NCBI GenBank assembly: GCA_002483395.1
Contig: DLHV01000166.1
Coordinates: forward strand, 22,730-29,699
Origin: Chloracidobacterium sp. UBA7659
GTDB lineage: Bacteria > Acidobacteriota > Blastocatellia > Pyrinomonadales > Pyrinomonadaceae
Length of the DNA: 6,970 bases
Direction of reading: 5' to 3'
This document shows, one piece after another, positions 1 through 5,428 of the stretch. How positions within the stretch are numbered: the stretch's first letter is position 1; every line of letters begins with the position of its first letter. Position numbers and translations under genes: made by a program. The notes under the pieces were generated by a model. That model saw only the letters and a list, made by a program, of their open reading frames with translations. It was not told the DNA's origin and ran no database searches.

Positions 1-237
1 GAGCTTGAGGTAATCAGCATGATCGGTGAAGGGTTGAAAAACAAGAATATCGCGGAACGACTATTCATCAGCGAAGCAACAGTACGGCATCATCTTAGTT
101 CCGTTTACGGAAAAGTGGGTGTGGAGGATAGGCTGAACTTAATTATTTTCGCATATAAGAATGGGCTGATTAAATTACCCAATGGTTTCGACGACGGCCT
201 GCTTTCGAGCGATTCGTCGTCCGTTGAATCAGACTAG
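1..237 (+). CDS. LuxR/NarL-type transcriptional regulator, C-terminal HTH domain (5' partial)
   Basis: The reading frame is open from the first base, so the gene begins upstream. The visible 78 residues are a GerE/LuxR-type helix-turn-helix DNA-binding domain: it opens ELEVISMIGEGLKNKNIAE, followed by the recognition-helix region ISEATVRHHLSSVYGKVGV and DRLNLIIFAYKNGLI. The family pattern (E-x-E-V, G-x-x-N-K-x-I-A-E, I-S-E-x-T-V-x-x-H, K-x-G-V-x-x-R) is nearly complete. A short acidic, serine-rich tail follows (SSDSSSVESD) before the TAG stop. In this family the domain usually sits behind a receiver domain (two-component response regulator) or another sensory module, but that part is not in the window. 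It could regulate the downstream glycan operon, yet a 427-base gap separates them and nothing in the sequence proves the link. The ATG at base 19 is internal to the domain and is not the real start. Confidence 0.93.
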   Translation, partial: ELEVISMIGEGLKNKNIAERLFISEATVRHHLSSVYGKVGVEDRLNLIIFAYKNGLIKLPNGFDDGLLSSDSSSVESD

Positions 238-472
238 AGTCAGTATTTGGACGTAGCTAATACAGATCGATCGCCGGTCAGAAAAAGCAAGGCACCACTG
301 CTGTCACCGATAATCCGGACCGAAATCCTAAAACCCAACAAATACAGAAGTTTCGAGTCTATTCCGAATAGGGATAAGACAAACAGCTTAAAGGAAATAA
401 TCGCTTTCTCTGATGTGGCGATGGGACTGTTGCTCTTACAATCTAATTCGTTAACCGTGAAAATCTGAGTCC

Positions 473-487
473 GCCGCGTAACGCGGC
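473..487. repeat. Short perfect inverted repeat (hairpin)
   Basis: GCCGCG-TAA-CGCGGC is a perfect 6-base-pair, all-GC stem with a three-base loop. Only two T residues follow directly and the downstream run (TTCCCTTG) is a poor U-tract. It is therefore at best a weak terminator for the regulator gene, whose stop lies about 235 bases upstream. It could also be a protein-binding palindrome upstream of the promoter at 553-581. The repeat is certain; the role is not. Confidence 0.45.
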
Positions 488-552
488 TTCCCTTGTGGTA
501 TTGGGTGATCGGAAAGTCGGTCACGTTGTGGTTGTGCGTTTCCCCACTGCAT

Positions 553-581
553 TTGATAGGTAATTCTTTTCACCATATACA
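553..581 (+). promoter_or_regulatory. Candidate sigma-70-type promoter for the glycan operon
   Basis: TTGATA (553-558) matches the -35 consensus at five of six positions. It is followed after 17 bases by TATACA (576-581), which matches the -10 consensus at four of six. Spacing is optimal and the site lies in the only long non-coding stretch before the operon. Transcription would begin near 588-590, leaving a leader of about 75 bases before the ATG at 665. This is a consensus match by eye; other phyla use diverged promoters. Confidence 0.4.
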
Positions 582-616
582 ACAAAATTACTTCTTTATC
601 AGCAAGACTTCGTTCT

Positions 617-661
617 ATGACTGAGTTGAACGAATACCGTACGCCTCAGCGCTTTTCTTAA
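617..661 (+). CDS. Possible 14-codon upstream leader ORF
   Basis: An ATG at 617 opens a frame reading MTELNEYRTPQRFS and ends at TAA 659-661. It lies inside the predicted leader, in the same phase as the glycosyltransferase that starts at 665, with only one codon (GGA) between its stop and that ATG. Its stop overlaps the AAGGA ribosome-binding motif of the next gene. It has no clear Shine-Dalgarno sequence of its own. It may be a coupling leader, the remnant of an earlier N-terminal extension cut off by a stop, or chance. No known leader peptide is recognised. Confidence 0.15.
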   Translation: MTELNEYRTPQRFS

Positions 662-664
662 GGA
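660..664 (+). promoter_or_regulatory. Ribosome binding site abutting the first glycosyltransferase start
   Basis: AAGGA is a good anti-16S match but touches the ATG at 665 with no spacer, unlike the usual 5-9 bases. It is the only such motif nearby. No later in-frame ATG, GTG or TTG lies before the first beta strand (LSIIVA), and an in-frame TAA sits at 659-661, so the ATG at 665 is retained despite the spacing. Confidence 0.4.
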
Positions 665-1561
665 ATGTCAAAGCCTAAGCTTTCCATCATTGTTGCCTCG
701 TGTGTCGGAGCTCCTTTTATTGACAGTTGTCTTAGGTCTCTTGAGGATGAAGCTTCGGCGGATGAAGTCGAATGTCTTGTCGTCGACCGGAGGGGATCTG
801 AGGTCGCTAACCGGCTTGAGCGCGAATACCCTTGGTTGACCGTTTTACGCAGACCTGCGGGTGAAAGTGTTCCGGATCTGAGGAAATACGGCATTGGCCG
901 CGCAAATGCTGATTACGTTGCGATCATCGAAGAGCACTGCGTTGCCGGCGAAGATTGGGTTAAGACTATCCTTGACCGTATCGAAGACAATCCTGCGGCT
1001 ATTGGCGGAGTGGTAGAACATGCGAACTACAATCGCCTTATCGATTGGGCAGTCTACTTTACTGAATACAACGCGTACATGCCACCTACTGAACGCGGTG
1101 AGACGCTGGACATTTGTGCCGCGAATTGTGTTTACCGGCGTGATCTTTTGCAAAAGCACTTGCCGGCGAGCGGCAGCGGATATTGGGAAGCCGGGCTCAA
1201 TAAGATTCTCCTTGCGGCAGGCGAGCGGTTTGTTAATGAGCCCGAATTAGTCGTTTATCACACTGGTCCGTTCGGCCTGACATATTACTTGCACCAACGG
1301 TATTTATTTAGCCGGGCCTTTGCCGGAACGCGCCGCGATCACGTTTCTTCTCTATTCAAGGTCTGTTATGTTTTTCTCGCTCCGCTCCTTATCCCGTTGC
1401 TTTGGGCTAGAACTGCATCAAGAGTTTTTGCGAAATGGCGGCATGTAAGCAAGTTTTTGCAAGTGACTCCGCACATGGTCCCGATCACGGCGACCTACGT
1501 TTTCGGAGAGTGGGTGGGTTTCCTCACCGGGAGCGGCGATAGTCTGCGAAAGATCGAATAA
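665..1561 (+). CDS. Family 2-like glycosyltransferase with C-terminal membrane anchor
   Basis: A 298-residue GT-A fold glycosyltransferase, expected to transfer a sugar from a nucleotide-sugar to a lipid-linked acceptor on the cytoplasmic side of the inner membrane. Visible elements are the N-terminal strand and loop LSIIVASCVGAPFIDSCLRSL (6-26), the strand VECLVVDRRG with Asp41 in the nucleotide-binding position, and YVAIIEEHC (84-92), in the DXD metal-binding place but reading Glu-Glu-His. The acceptor segment IGGVVEHANYNRLIDWAVY runs over 113-131. Glu175 (WEAGLN) is the likely catalytic-base position, and P193-ELVVYHT closes the fold. Two hydrophobic segments at about 233-249 and 271-289 suggest membrane anchoring or a re-entrant hairpin. 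The start has an unusually close AAGGA. The next gene is a diverged tandem copy. Sugar specificity cannot be read from sequence. The altered DXD (EEH) may be a subfamily trait, since the paralogue has EDH. Confidence 0.88.
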   Translation: MSKPKLSIIVASCVGAPFIDSCLRSLEDEASADEVECLVVDRRGSEVANRLEREYPWLTVLRRPAGESVPDLRKYGIGRANADYVAIIEEHCVAGEDWVKTILDRIEDNPAAIGGVVEHANYNRLIDWAVYFTEYNAYMPPTERGETLDICAANCVYRRDLLQKHLPASGSGYWEAGLNKILLAAGERFVNEPELVVYHTGPFGLTYYLHQRYLFSRAFAGTRRDHVSSLFKVCYVFLAPLLIPLLWARTASRVFAKWRHVSKFLQVTPHMVPITATYVFGEWVGFLTGSGDSLRKIE

Positions 1562-1575
1562 TACGGTGAACGAGG

Positions 1576-1582
1576 AAAAAAA
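1576..1582 (+). other. Seven-A run at the 5' end of the second glycosyltransferase
   Basis: Seven consecutive A residues lie exactly where a GTG-started frame (1566: GTG AAC GAG GAA AAA) would have to move by one base to join the glycosyltransferase frame. As written, the GTG frame ends at TGA 1596-1598 after ten codons. Dropping one A gives the continuous N-terminus MNEEKIIKVSDPELSVVVA. Homopolymers are common sites of sequencing indels and of polymerase slippage, though seven As is short for efficient slippage. Confidence 0.5.
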
Positions 1583-2550
1583 TAATAAAAGTAAGTGATC
1601 CTGAGTTATCCGTCGTCGTCGCAATCATTGAGGGCGGTCGCGAAGCGACTGAAACCTGCCTTGAAGCTCTTGAGGAGAGTGCGCGCGGAATTCGCGTCGA
1701 GTGCATAATTCCCTTCGATGCCAGGCTCGATTGTGTCGCGGATCTAGGAGCAAAATTTCCATGGGCAACGTTTGTGGACCCGCGGCAGCACTCGAACATC
1801 GAGGAAATCGGCTCCTCCAGCCGTGAGCATCATGACATATTGCGAGCAATCGGGCTTCGTCTCGCAACTGCGCCCATTATTGCTCTCATCGAGGATCACG
1901 GCACACCCGCGGCAGGCTGGTGCCAGGCTTTGCTTGCTGCGCACCGTAAATCGGATGCCGCGGTAATCGGCGGCGCGGTGGAAAATGGCATGGATCGATT
2001 TCTGAATTGGGCGGTTTACTACTGCGATTTCGGCCGTTATCAAAATCCCGTTCCGGACCATGAGGTGGAGTTTGCAAGCGACAGCAACGTCTCGTACAAA
2101 CGGGAGTCGTTGATGAACGTCAAGGCGCAATGGTACGACGCTTTTCATGAAACCTCGGTGAACTGGGAATTGCGCCGGCGGGGTGGAAAACTGAGGCTCG
2201 ACCCGGGAATGGTGGTCTATCAAACCCGCCGCGCCCTACATTTCGGGCCGGCTTTGAAAGAGCGATTTGTCTGGGGGCGATCATTCGCCGGCACTCGCGC
2301 TGCCGAGGTTTCGGGTTTCCGAAGACTGATTTTCGCGACTCTTTCTTTTGCGCTGCCACTGTTGCTGACGACGCGGATTATTTTGCAGGGTATTAACAAG
2401 CGCGGTCACCTTGGCAAGCTCTTATCTGTATTGCCGCTTATTCTTTTCCTGCAGATATTCTGGGCGGCCGGCGAATTTGTGGGGTACGTAACAGGAAGGG
2501 CTGAAGGTGGCAGCAGTGTGCGGACGCAGATGAGCCACGACAGTCTCTGA
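1582..2550 (+). CDS. Family 2-like glycosyltransferase, diverged tandem paralogue; start unresolved
   Basis: This is a GT-A fold glycosyltransferase paralogous to the preceding gene. Shared landmarks are LSVVVA (from 1606), VECIIPFDAR matching VECLVVDRRG, IEDHG in the DXD region (Glu codon at 1891), AVIGGAVE...LNWAVYY, a Glu at 2149 aligning with Glu175 of the first copy, DPGMVVYQT, RSFAGTR, and GEFVGYVTG near the C-terminus. Hydrophobic segments at about 2323-2388 and 2419-2493 match the anchors of the first copy. It differs by an extra stretch before IEDHG and a polar C-terminal tail. The frame is open from 1570 but has no ATG, GTG or TTG until GTG 1774, which would delete the nucleotide-binding half of the fold. 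I therefore place the start upstream. The coordinate given is an ATA codon five bases after GAGGA (1572-1576). The alternative is GTG 1566 plus a one-base shift in the A run. Either the gene is real with an indel or odd start, or it is a young pseudogene. Likely role: a second sugar addition on the cytoplasmic face. Confidence 0.75.
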   Translation: MIKVSDPELSVVVAIIEGGREATETCLEALEESARGIRVECIIPFDARLDCVADLGAKFPWATFVDPRQHSNIEEIGSSSREHHDILRAIGLRLATAPIIALIEDHGTPAAGWCQALLAAHRKSDAAVIGGAVENGMDRFLNWAVYYCDFGRYQNPVPDHEVEFASDSNVSYKRESLMNVKAQWYDAFHETSVNWELRRRGGKLRLDPGMVVYQTRRALHFGPALKERFVWGRSFAGTRAAEVSGFRRLIFATLSFALPLLLTTRIILQGINKRGHLGKLLSVLPLILFLQIFWAAGEFVGYVTGRAEGGSSVRTQMSHDSL

Positions 2551-2573
2551 TTCGTTGGACGAGAATTAGAATC

Positions 2574-3854
2574 GTGTTTAGGTCGTTAATTAGAAATTTT
2601 ATCTCGCTTGCCGGTGCTGAAGTGTTCACCAAGCTCATTACTTTTGCCGCTTTCGCTTATCTGGCCCGGATTTGCGGGCCGGCGGGCTTTGGCCATATCG
2701 AATGGGCGGCCGCGGTGCTTATGTGCGCTAGTCTGATCGTCGATCAGGGCTTTAGTTCATACGGTGCCCGTGAAATCGCAAAAGCGCCGGAAAAGACGCC
2801 AAGTCTGGTCGCCGAGATCGTGACAGCCCGTTTTTTACTGGCCGCGATCGGTTACACGGCGATCGTTGCCTTTGCTCTTTTGCTCGTCAGCGACAGGCGC
2901 GTCGTAGAACTGCTGCTTGTGTACGGCCTGAGTTTATGGACGCTGCCGCTAATGCTTCACTGGGTCTTTCAGGGTCACGACCGAATGAACATCGTGGCCC
3001 TTACACAAGTAATTCGACAGGCCGTTTTTGTGACCGTTGTTTTGCTTTTCGTTCGCGGGAGCGGTGATCTGTTGTTTGTCGGATTTGCGGAACTGGCCGG
3101 CGTCTCGTTCGCCGCCGCCTTCAGCGTGTGGATGTATAAACGACATTTTGCAGGCAGACTTGATTTGCGTCCAATTCTATCCGCAAAGTTGTTTCGCGAG
3201 GGCCTGCCAATCGGGATAAGCCAGTTGTTTTGGGTAATAAAAATGTTTGGCGCTACGTTTATTGTCGGCTTGGTTGCGACAGCCGAAGATACGGGTTATT
3301 TTGCCGGTGCAATGCGGATATATATCGCATTGCACACATTTGTTTGGCTTTATTACTTCAACATGCTGCCGTCGCTCTCACGGGCCTGGGAGCAGGGATC
3401 TGAACAATTGGCAGAAATGATCAGGCGTTCCATTTGGGTCGTAGCGGTGGCAAGTCTATTTGGCGGAGTTGTTTGGGTCATAGCGGCCCCGATCGTAATG
3501 ACCAAGGTTTACGGGTCGAATTTTCTGCCGGGCGGTGGAGCGTTGCAATGGTTGGCCGGGGCATGTATTGCGGCTGCTTTTAGCGGGCACTACAGATATA
3601 GCCTCATCGCGGCGGGGTATCAGGGCAAAGAGATGTTGGCCACGGCTATGGGTTCTATAATTGTGGTAGTACTAATTCCTGTCGGATATTTCAAAGCGGG
3701 AACCAGCGGGGCGGCGGCGGCCCTCTTTGCGGCGGAGATTGTCGTCTTAGTGTGCACATGGCTGATCGCTCGACGCACCGTTTTCAGCCGACCCGGTAAT
3801 GGATTCGTAACGAATGAGTCTTCGCTGAAGACGTTGTCCGACGCGACGCAATGA
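2574..3854 (+). CDS. Wzx/RfbX-like polysaccharide flippase (MOP superfamily)
   Basis: A 426-residue polytopic inner-membrane protein with about 12 hydrophobic segments, the usual size and topology for oligosaccharide flippases that move undecaprenyl-linked saccharides across the membrane. Characteristic features are the N-terminal amphipathic start and first helix (AGAEVFTKLITFAAFAYLAR) followed by CGPAGFGHIEWA (about 34-45), the W-V-F-Q-G-H-D-R-M motif at 130-138, typical of Wzx-like proteins, and YGSNFLPGGGALQWLAG (313-329) in the C-terminal half. The GTG start at 2574 follows a weak GAGAA by eight bases. It lies 23 bases after the second glycosyltransferase and overlaps the next gene by four (ATGA), so it sits mid-operon. 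The cargo is unknown but should be the glycan assembled by the neighbouring glycosyltransferases. A sugar-modification or teichuronic-type exporter of the same superfamily is possible. No symbol is given, as wzx naming needs cluster context. Confidence 0.88.
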   Translation: MFRSLIRNFISLAGAEVFTKLITFAAFAYLARICGPAGFGHIEWAAAVLMCASLIVDQGFSSYGAREIAKAPEKTPSLVAEIVTARFLLAAIGYTAIVAFALLLVSDRRVVELLLVYGLSLWTLPLMLHWVFQGHDRMNIVALTQVIRQAVFVTVVLLFVRGSGDLLFVGFAELAGVSFAAAFSVWMYKRHFAGRLDLRPILSAKLFREGLPIGISQLFWVIKMFGATFIVGLVATAEDTGYFAGAMRIYIALHTFVWLYYFNMLPSLSRAWEQGSEQLAEMIRRSIWVVAVASLFGGVVWVIAAPIVMTKVYGSNFLPGGGALQWLAGACIAAAFSGHYRYSLIAAGYQGKEMLATAMGSIIVVVLIPVGYFKAGTSGAAAALFAAEIVVLVCTWLIARRTVFSRPGNGFVTNESSLKTLSDATQ

Positions 3855-5428
3855 TCGATATCGAAACCTTCAAACGGTCGGCAACGGAGAATGGCAAGGC
3901 ATCTGTAAAAAATAGCTTGCCTACGGTTTCTTTATTCCGGTTTTCCGATCGAGGCATTGCCGTTCGAATATTTCTGACGTGTTGGCTGGTGTTTACGCTC
4001 CACTTTGCAACAAATACTGTGCGAGAGATCTATCCGGCTTTAAGCCTTGGCGATCACCTGAGCTTCGACGTTTCGGAATACGCCGGACTGCATCAGGATA
4101 TTTTCGAAATTCAGGGACGCGGAACCTTTATTAATAACAACCCGGGTGCTTCGATGATTGGAGCAATACCGTATGCGCTGTTTCGCCCGGTAACAGATCG
4201 GGTCGTCGAAAGCGTGCGGAAAGCGCGATTGGAAAATCCGCAGCCGGAACAGGTTGCGTACGATACGATATATCCGCTTTCGCAGGAATTCTACCAAAAA
4301 GCGAGGGAGCGAGGGCTTGATGTAAAGTTCGGACTCGCGGCCGGCATCACGCAGGCGTTTGCGATGGCGCCGATATCGGCTTTAGGTGTTGTCGTGATGT
4401 TTTGGCTCTTGTTGAGCCCGACGAATAACATGCGTGCATCGATTTTGCTCGCTTTGCTCTTTGCATTCGCAACACCGATCTTTTATCGAACCGCTCAGCT
4501 TAACCAGAATGTACTTTTGGCAAATTTCGCCTTGTTCGCATTTGCCCTGCTTTGGAGGCCGTGGAAGACGGAAGGCAAAGAAAGTAGGCCCTTCTATTTT
4601 CTTGCCGGACTGTGCTGCGGCTGGACGGTTGTTTTGGATTACAGCGGGATCGTCGCGGTCGCGGCTCTAAGCGGATATGCCCTGGCACGCTGGTTATCCG
4701 CTCCGAAAAATGAACGGAAGATATTCGATCTTGCGAAATTTGCTTTTGGCGTTGGTCTTTGCGCGCTGGTGTTGATGACATATCAATGGAGTACTTTCGG
4801 AAATCCGATCCTTCCGGCACAGAGCTACATGCCGACGGCGAATTTCACCGATCTCGGCTACCGGGGCTTCGCTTTTCCCCGGCTCGATCTATTTTTGGAG
4901 ACGGCGTTCGGCTTACGTTACGGGTTGTTTACATCCGCTCCGATCATGCTGCTGGCTTTTGTTGCTCCGATATGGCTGAAAAAACGCACCCGGCTTTTGG
5001 ATAGTCGTGAATTGATCTTCGTCGTGTCGTTCGCAGCGTTGTTCTTTATCTTTTGTGCCGCAAATCAATACGGGCGGATGCAATTTAATACTGGGGTTCG
5101 TCATATAGTGCCGGTCGTTCCGTTCATATTCTTGCTGGCGGCAAATGTACTGATAAAAATGCCGAGAATTGTTGCGGTCTTGATAAGTGTATTTGCAGCC
5201 TATTGGTCGTGGTGCCTGGTTATGTACCGTGACGTGGAGCAGGGCCTAGGCGTTTTCGAATCCATAAAACACATTACGCTTGAAGGTTTTCAATTGCCGT
5301 GGCTGACGACGCTCGAGCGAATGGGATTTGTGAATAATGCTTCAGAGATTCCCTTATTGTTTCTCACGGGCGTTATCATCTGGCTGCTTTGGTCGATCGG
5401 CGAAAAACGCCGGAGTGTGAGCTTTTGA
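3851..5428 (+). CDS. Polytopic GT-C-like membrane protein of uncharacterised family
   Basis: A 525-residue integral membrane protein. After a polar N-terminus, the first membrane span (about 38-55) leads into a long loop TNTVREIYPALSLGDHLSFD, VSEYAGLHQDIFE and GRGTFINNNPGASMIGAIPY (to 108). Charged residues follow (111-160), then multiple spans from about 160, and late motifs FGNPILPAQSY (316-326), FGLRYGLFTSAPIMLL (353-368) and GVRHIVPVVPF (415-425). A first extracytoplasmic loop rich in Asp/Glu/His, plus an Arg-His-x-x-P element in a late helix, resemble GT-C glycosyltransferases, which use polyprenyl-phosphate sugars at the outer face. The exact family is one I know only as conserved hypothetical membrane proteins. 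The ATG overlaps the flippase stop (ATGA) and no Shine-Dalgarno sequence is visible, so translational coupling is likely. Between a flippase and a GT39-like gene, a role in glycan extension, transfer or polymerisation is plausible but unproven. It could instead be a Wzy-like polymerase. Confidence 0.8.
   Translation: MIDIETFKRSATENGKASVKNSLPTVSLFRFSDRGIAVRIFLTCWLVFTLHFATNTVREIYPALSLGDHLSFDVSEYAGLHQDIFEIQGRGTFINNNPGASMIGAIPYALFRPVTDRVVESVRKARLENPQPEQVAYDTIYPLSQEFYQKARERGLDVKFGLAAGITQAFAMAPISALGVVVMFWLLLSPTNNMRASILLALLFAFATPIFYRTAQLNQNVLLANFALFAFALLWRPWKTEGKESRPFYFLAGLCCGWTVVLDYSGIVAVAALSGYALARWLSAPKNERKIFDLAKFAFGVGLCALVLMTYQWSTFGNPILPAQSYMPTANFTDLGYRGFAFPRLDLFLETAFGLRYGLFTSAPIMLLAFVAPIWLKKRTRLLDSRELIFVVSFAALFFIFCAANQYGRMQFNTGVRHIVPVVPFIFLLAANVLIKMPRIVAVLISVFAAYWSWCLVMYRDVEQGLGVFESIKHITLEGFQLPWLTTLERMGFVNNASEIPLLFLTGVIIWLLWSIGEKRRSVSF
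5412..5415 (+). promoter_or_regulatory. Ribosome binding site favouring a TTG start
   Basis: GGAG lies inside the end of the preceding gene, nine bases before TTG 5425, whose last two bases form the TGA stop of that gene together with the following A (TTGA). The alternative ATG at 5437 is 21 bases from this motif and has only AT-rich sequence before it. The site therefore supports the TTG, although ATG is the stronger start codon. Confidence 0.45.

Larger units (their letters stand above)
238..664. other. Intergenic region upstream of the glycan operon
   Basis: This 427-base stretch between the regulator and the first glycosyltransferase has no gene I recognise. It is visibly more AT-rich than the flanking genes. 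Both strands carry modest open frames: plus strand from 247 to 468, in phase with the regulator past its TAG stop, and minus strand from 524 to 240. Their translations show no family motif and neither has a convincing ribosome binding site. The supportable contents are a small GC-rich hairpin (473-487), a promoter-like element (553-581) and a short upstream frame (617-661), listed separately. No tRNA, CRISPR or insertion-sequence ends were seen. Confidence 0.6.

Noticed and set aside
240..524. Minus-strand open frame of 94 codons in the intergenic region
   Set aside because: No recognisable motif, no clear ribosome binding site and low-complexity character; more likely chance openness than a gene.
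621..649. CTGAG/CTCAG inverted repeat in the leader as a riboswitch or attenuator
   Set aside because: Only five base pairs around a 19-base loop; no further pairing, no U-tract and no known riboswitch features.
1744..2223. Minus-strand open frame of 159 codons
   Set aside because: It lies wholly opposite the second glycosyltransferase, whose plus-strand frame has clear family motifs; an antisense shadow.
1774..2550. GTG 1774 as the true start of the second glycosyltransferase
   Set aside because: This start would remove the first beta strands and nucleotide-binding region, which are present and in frame upstream and match the paralogue.
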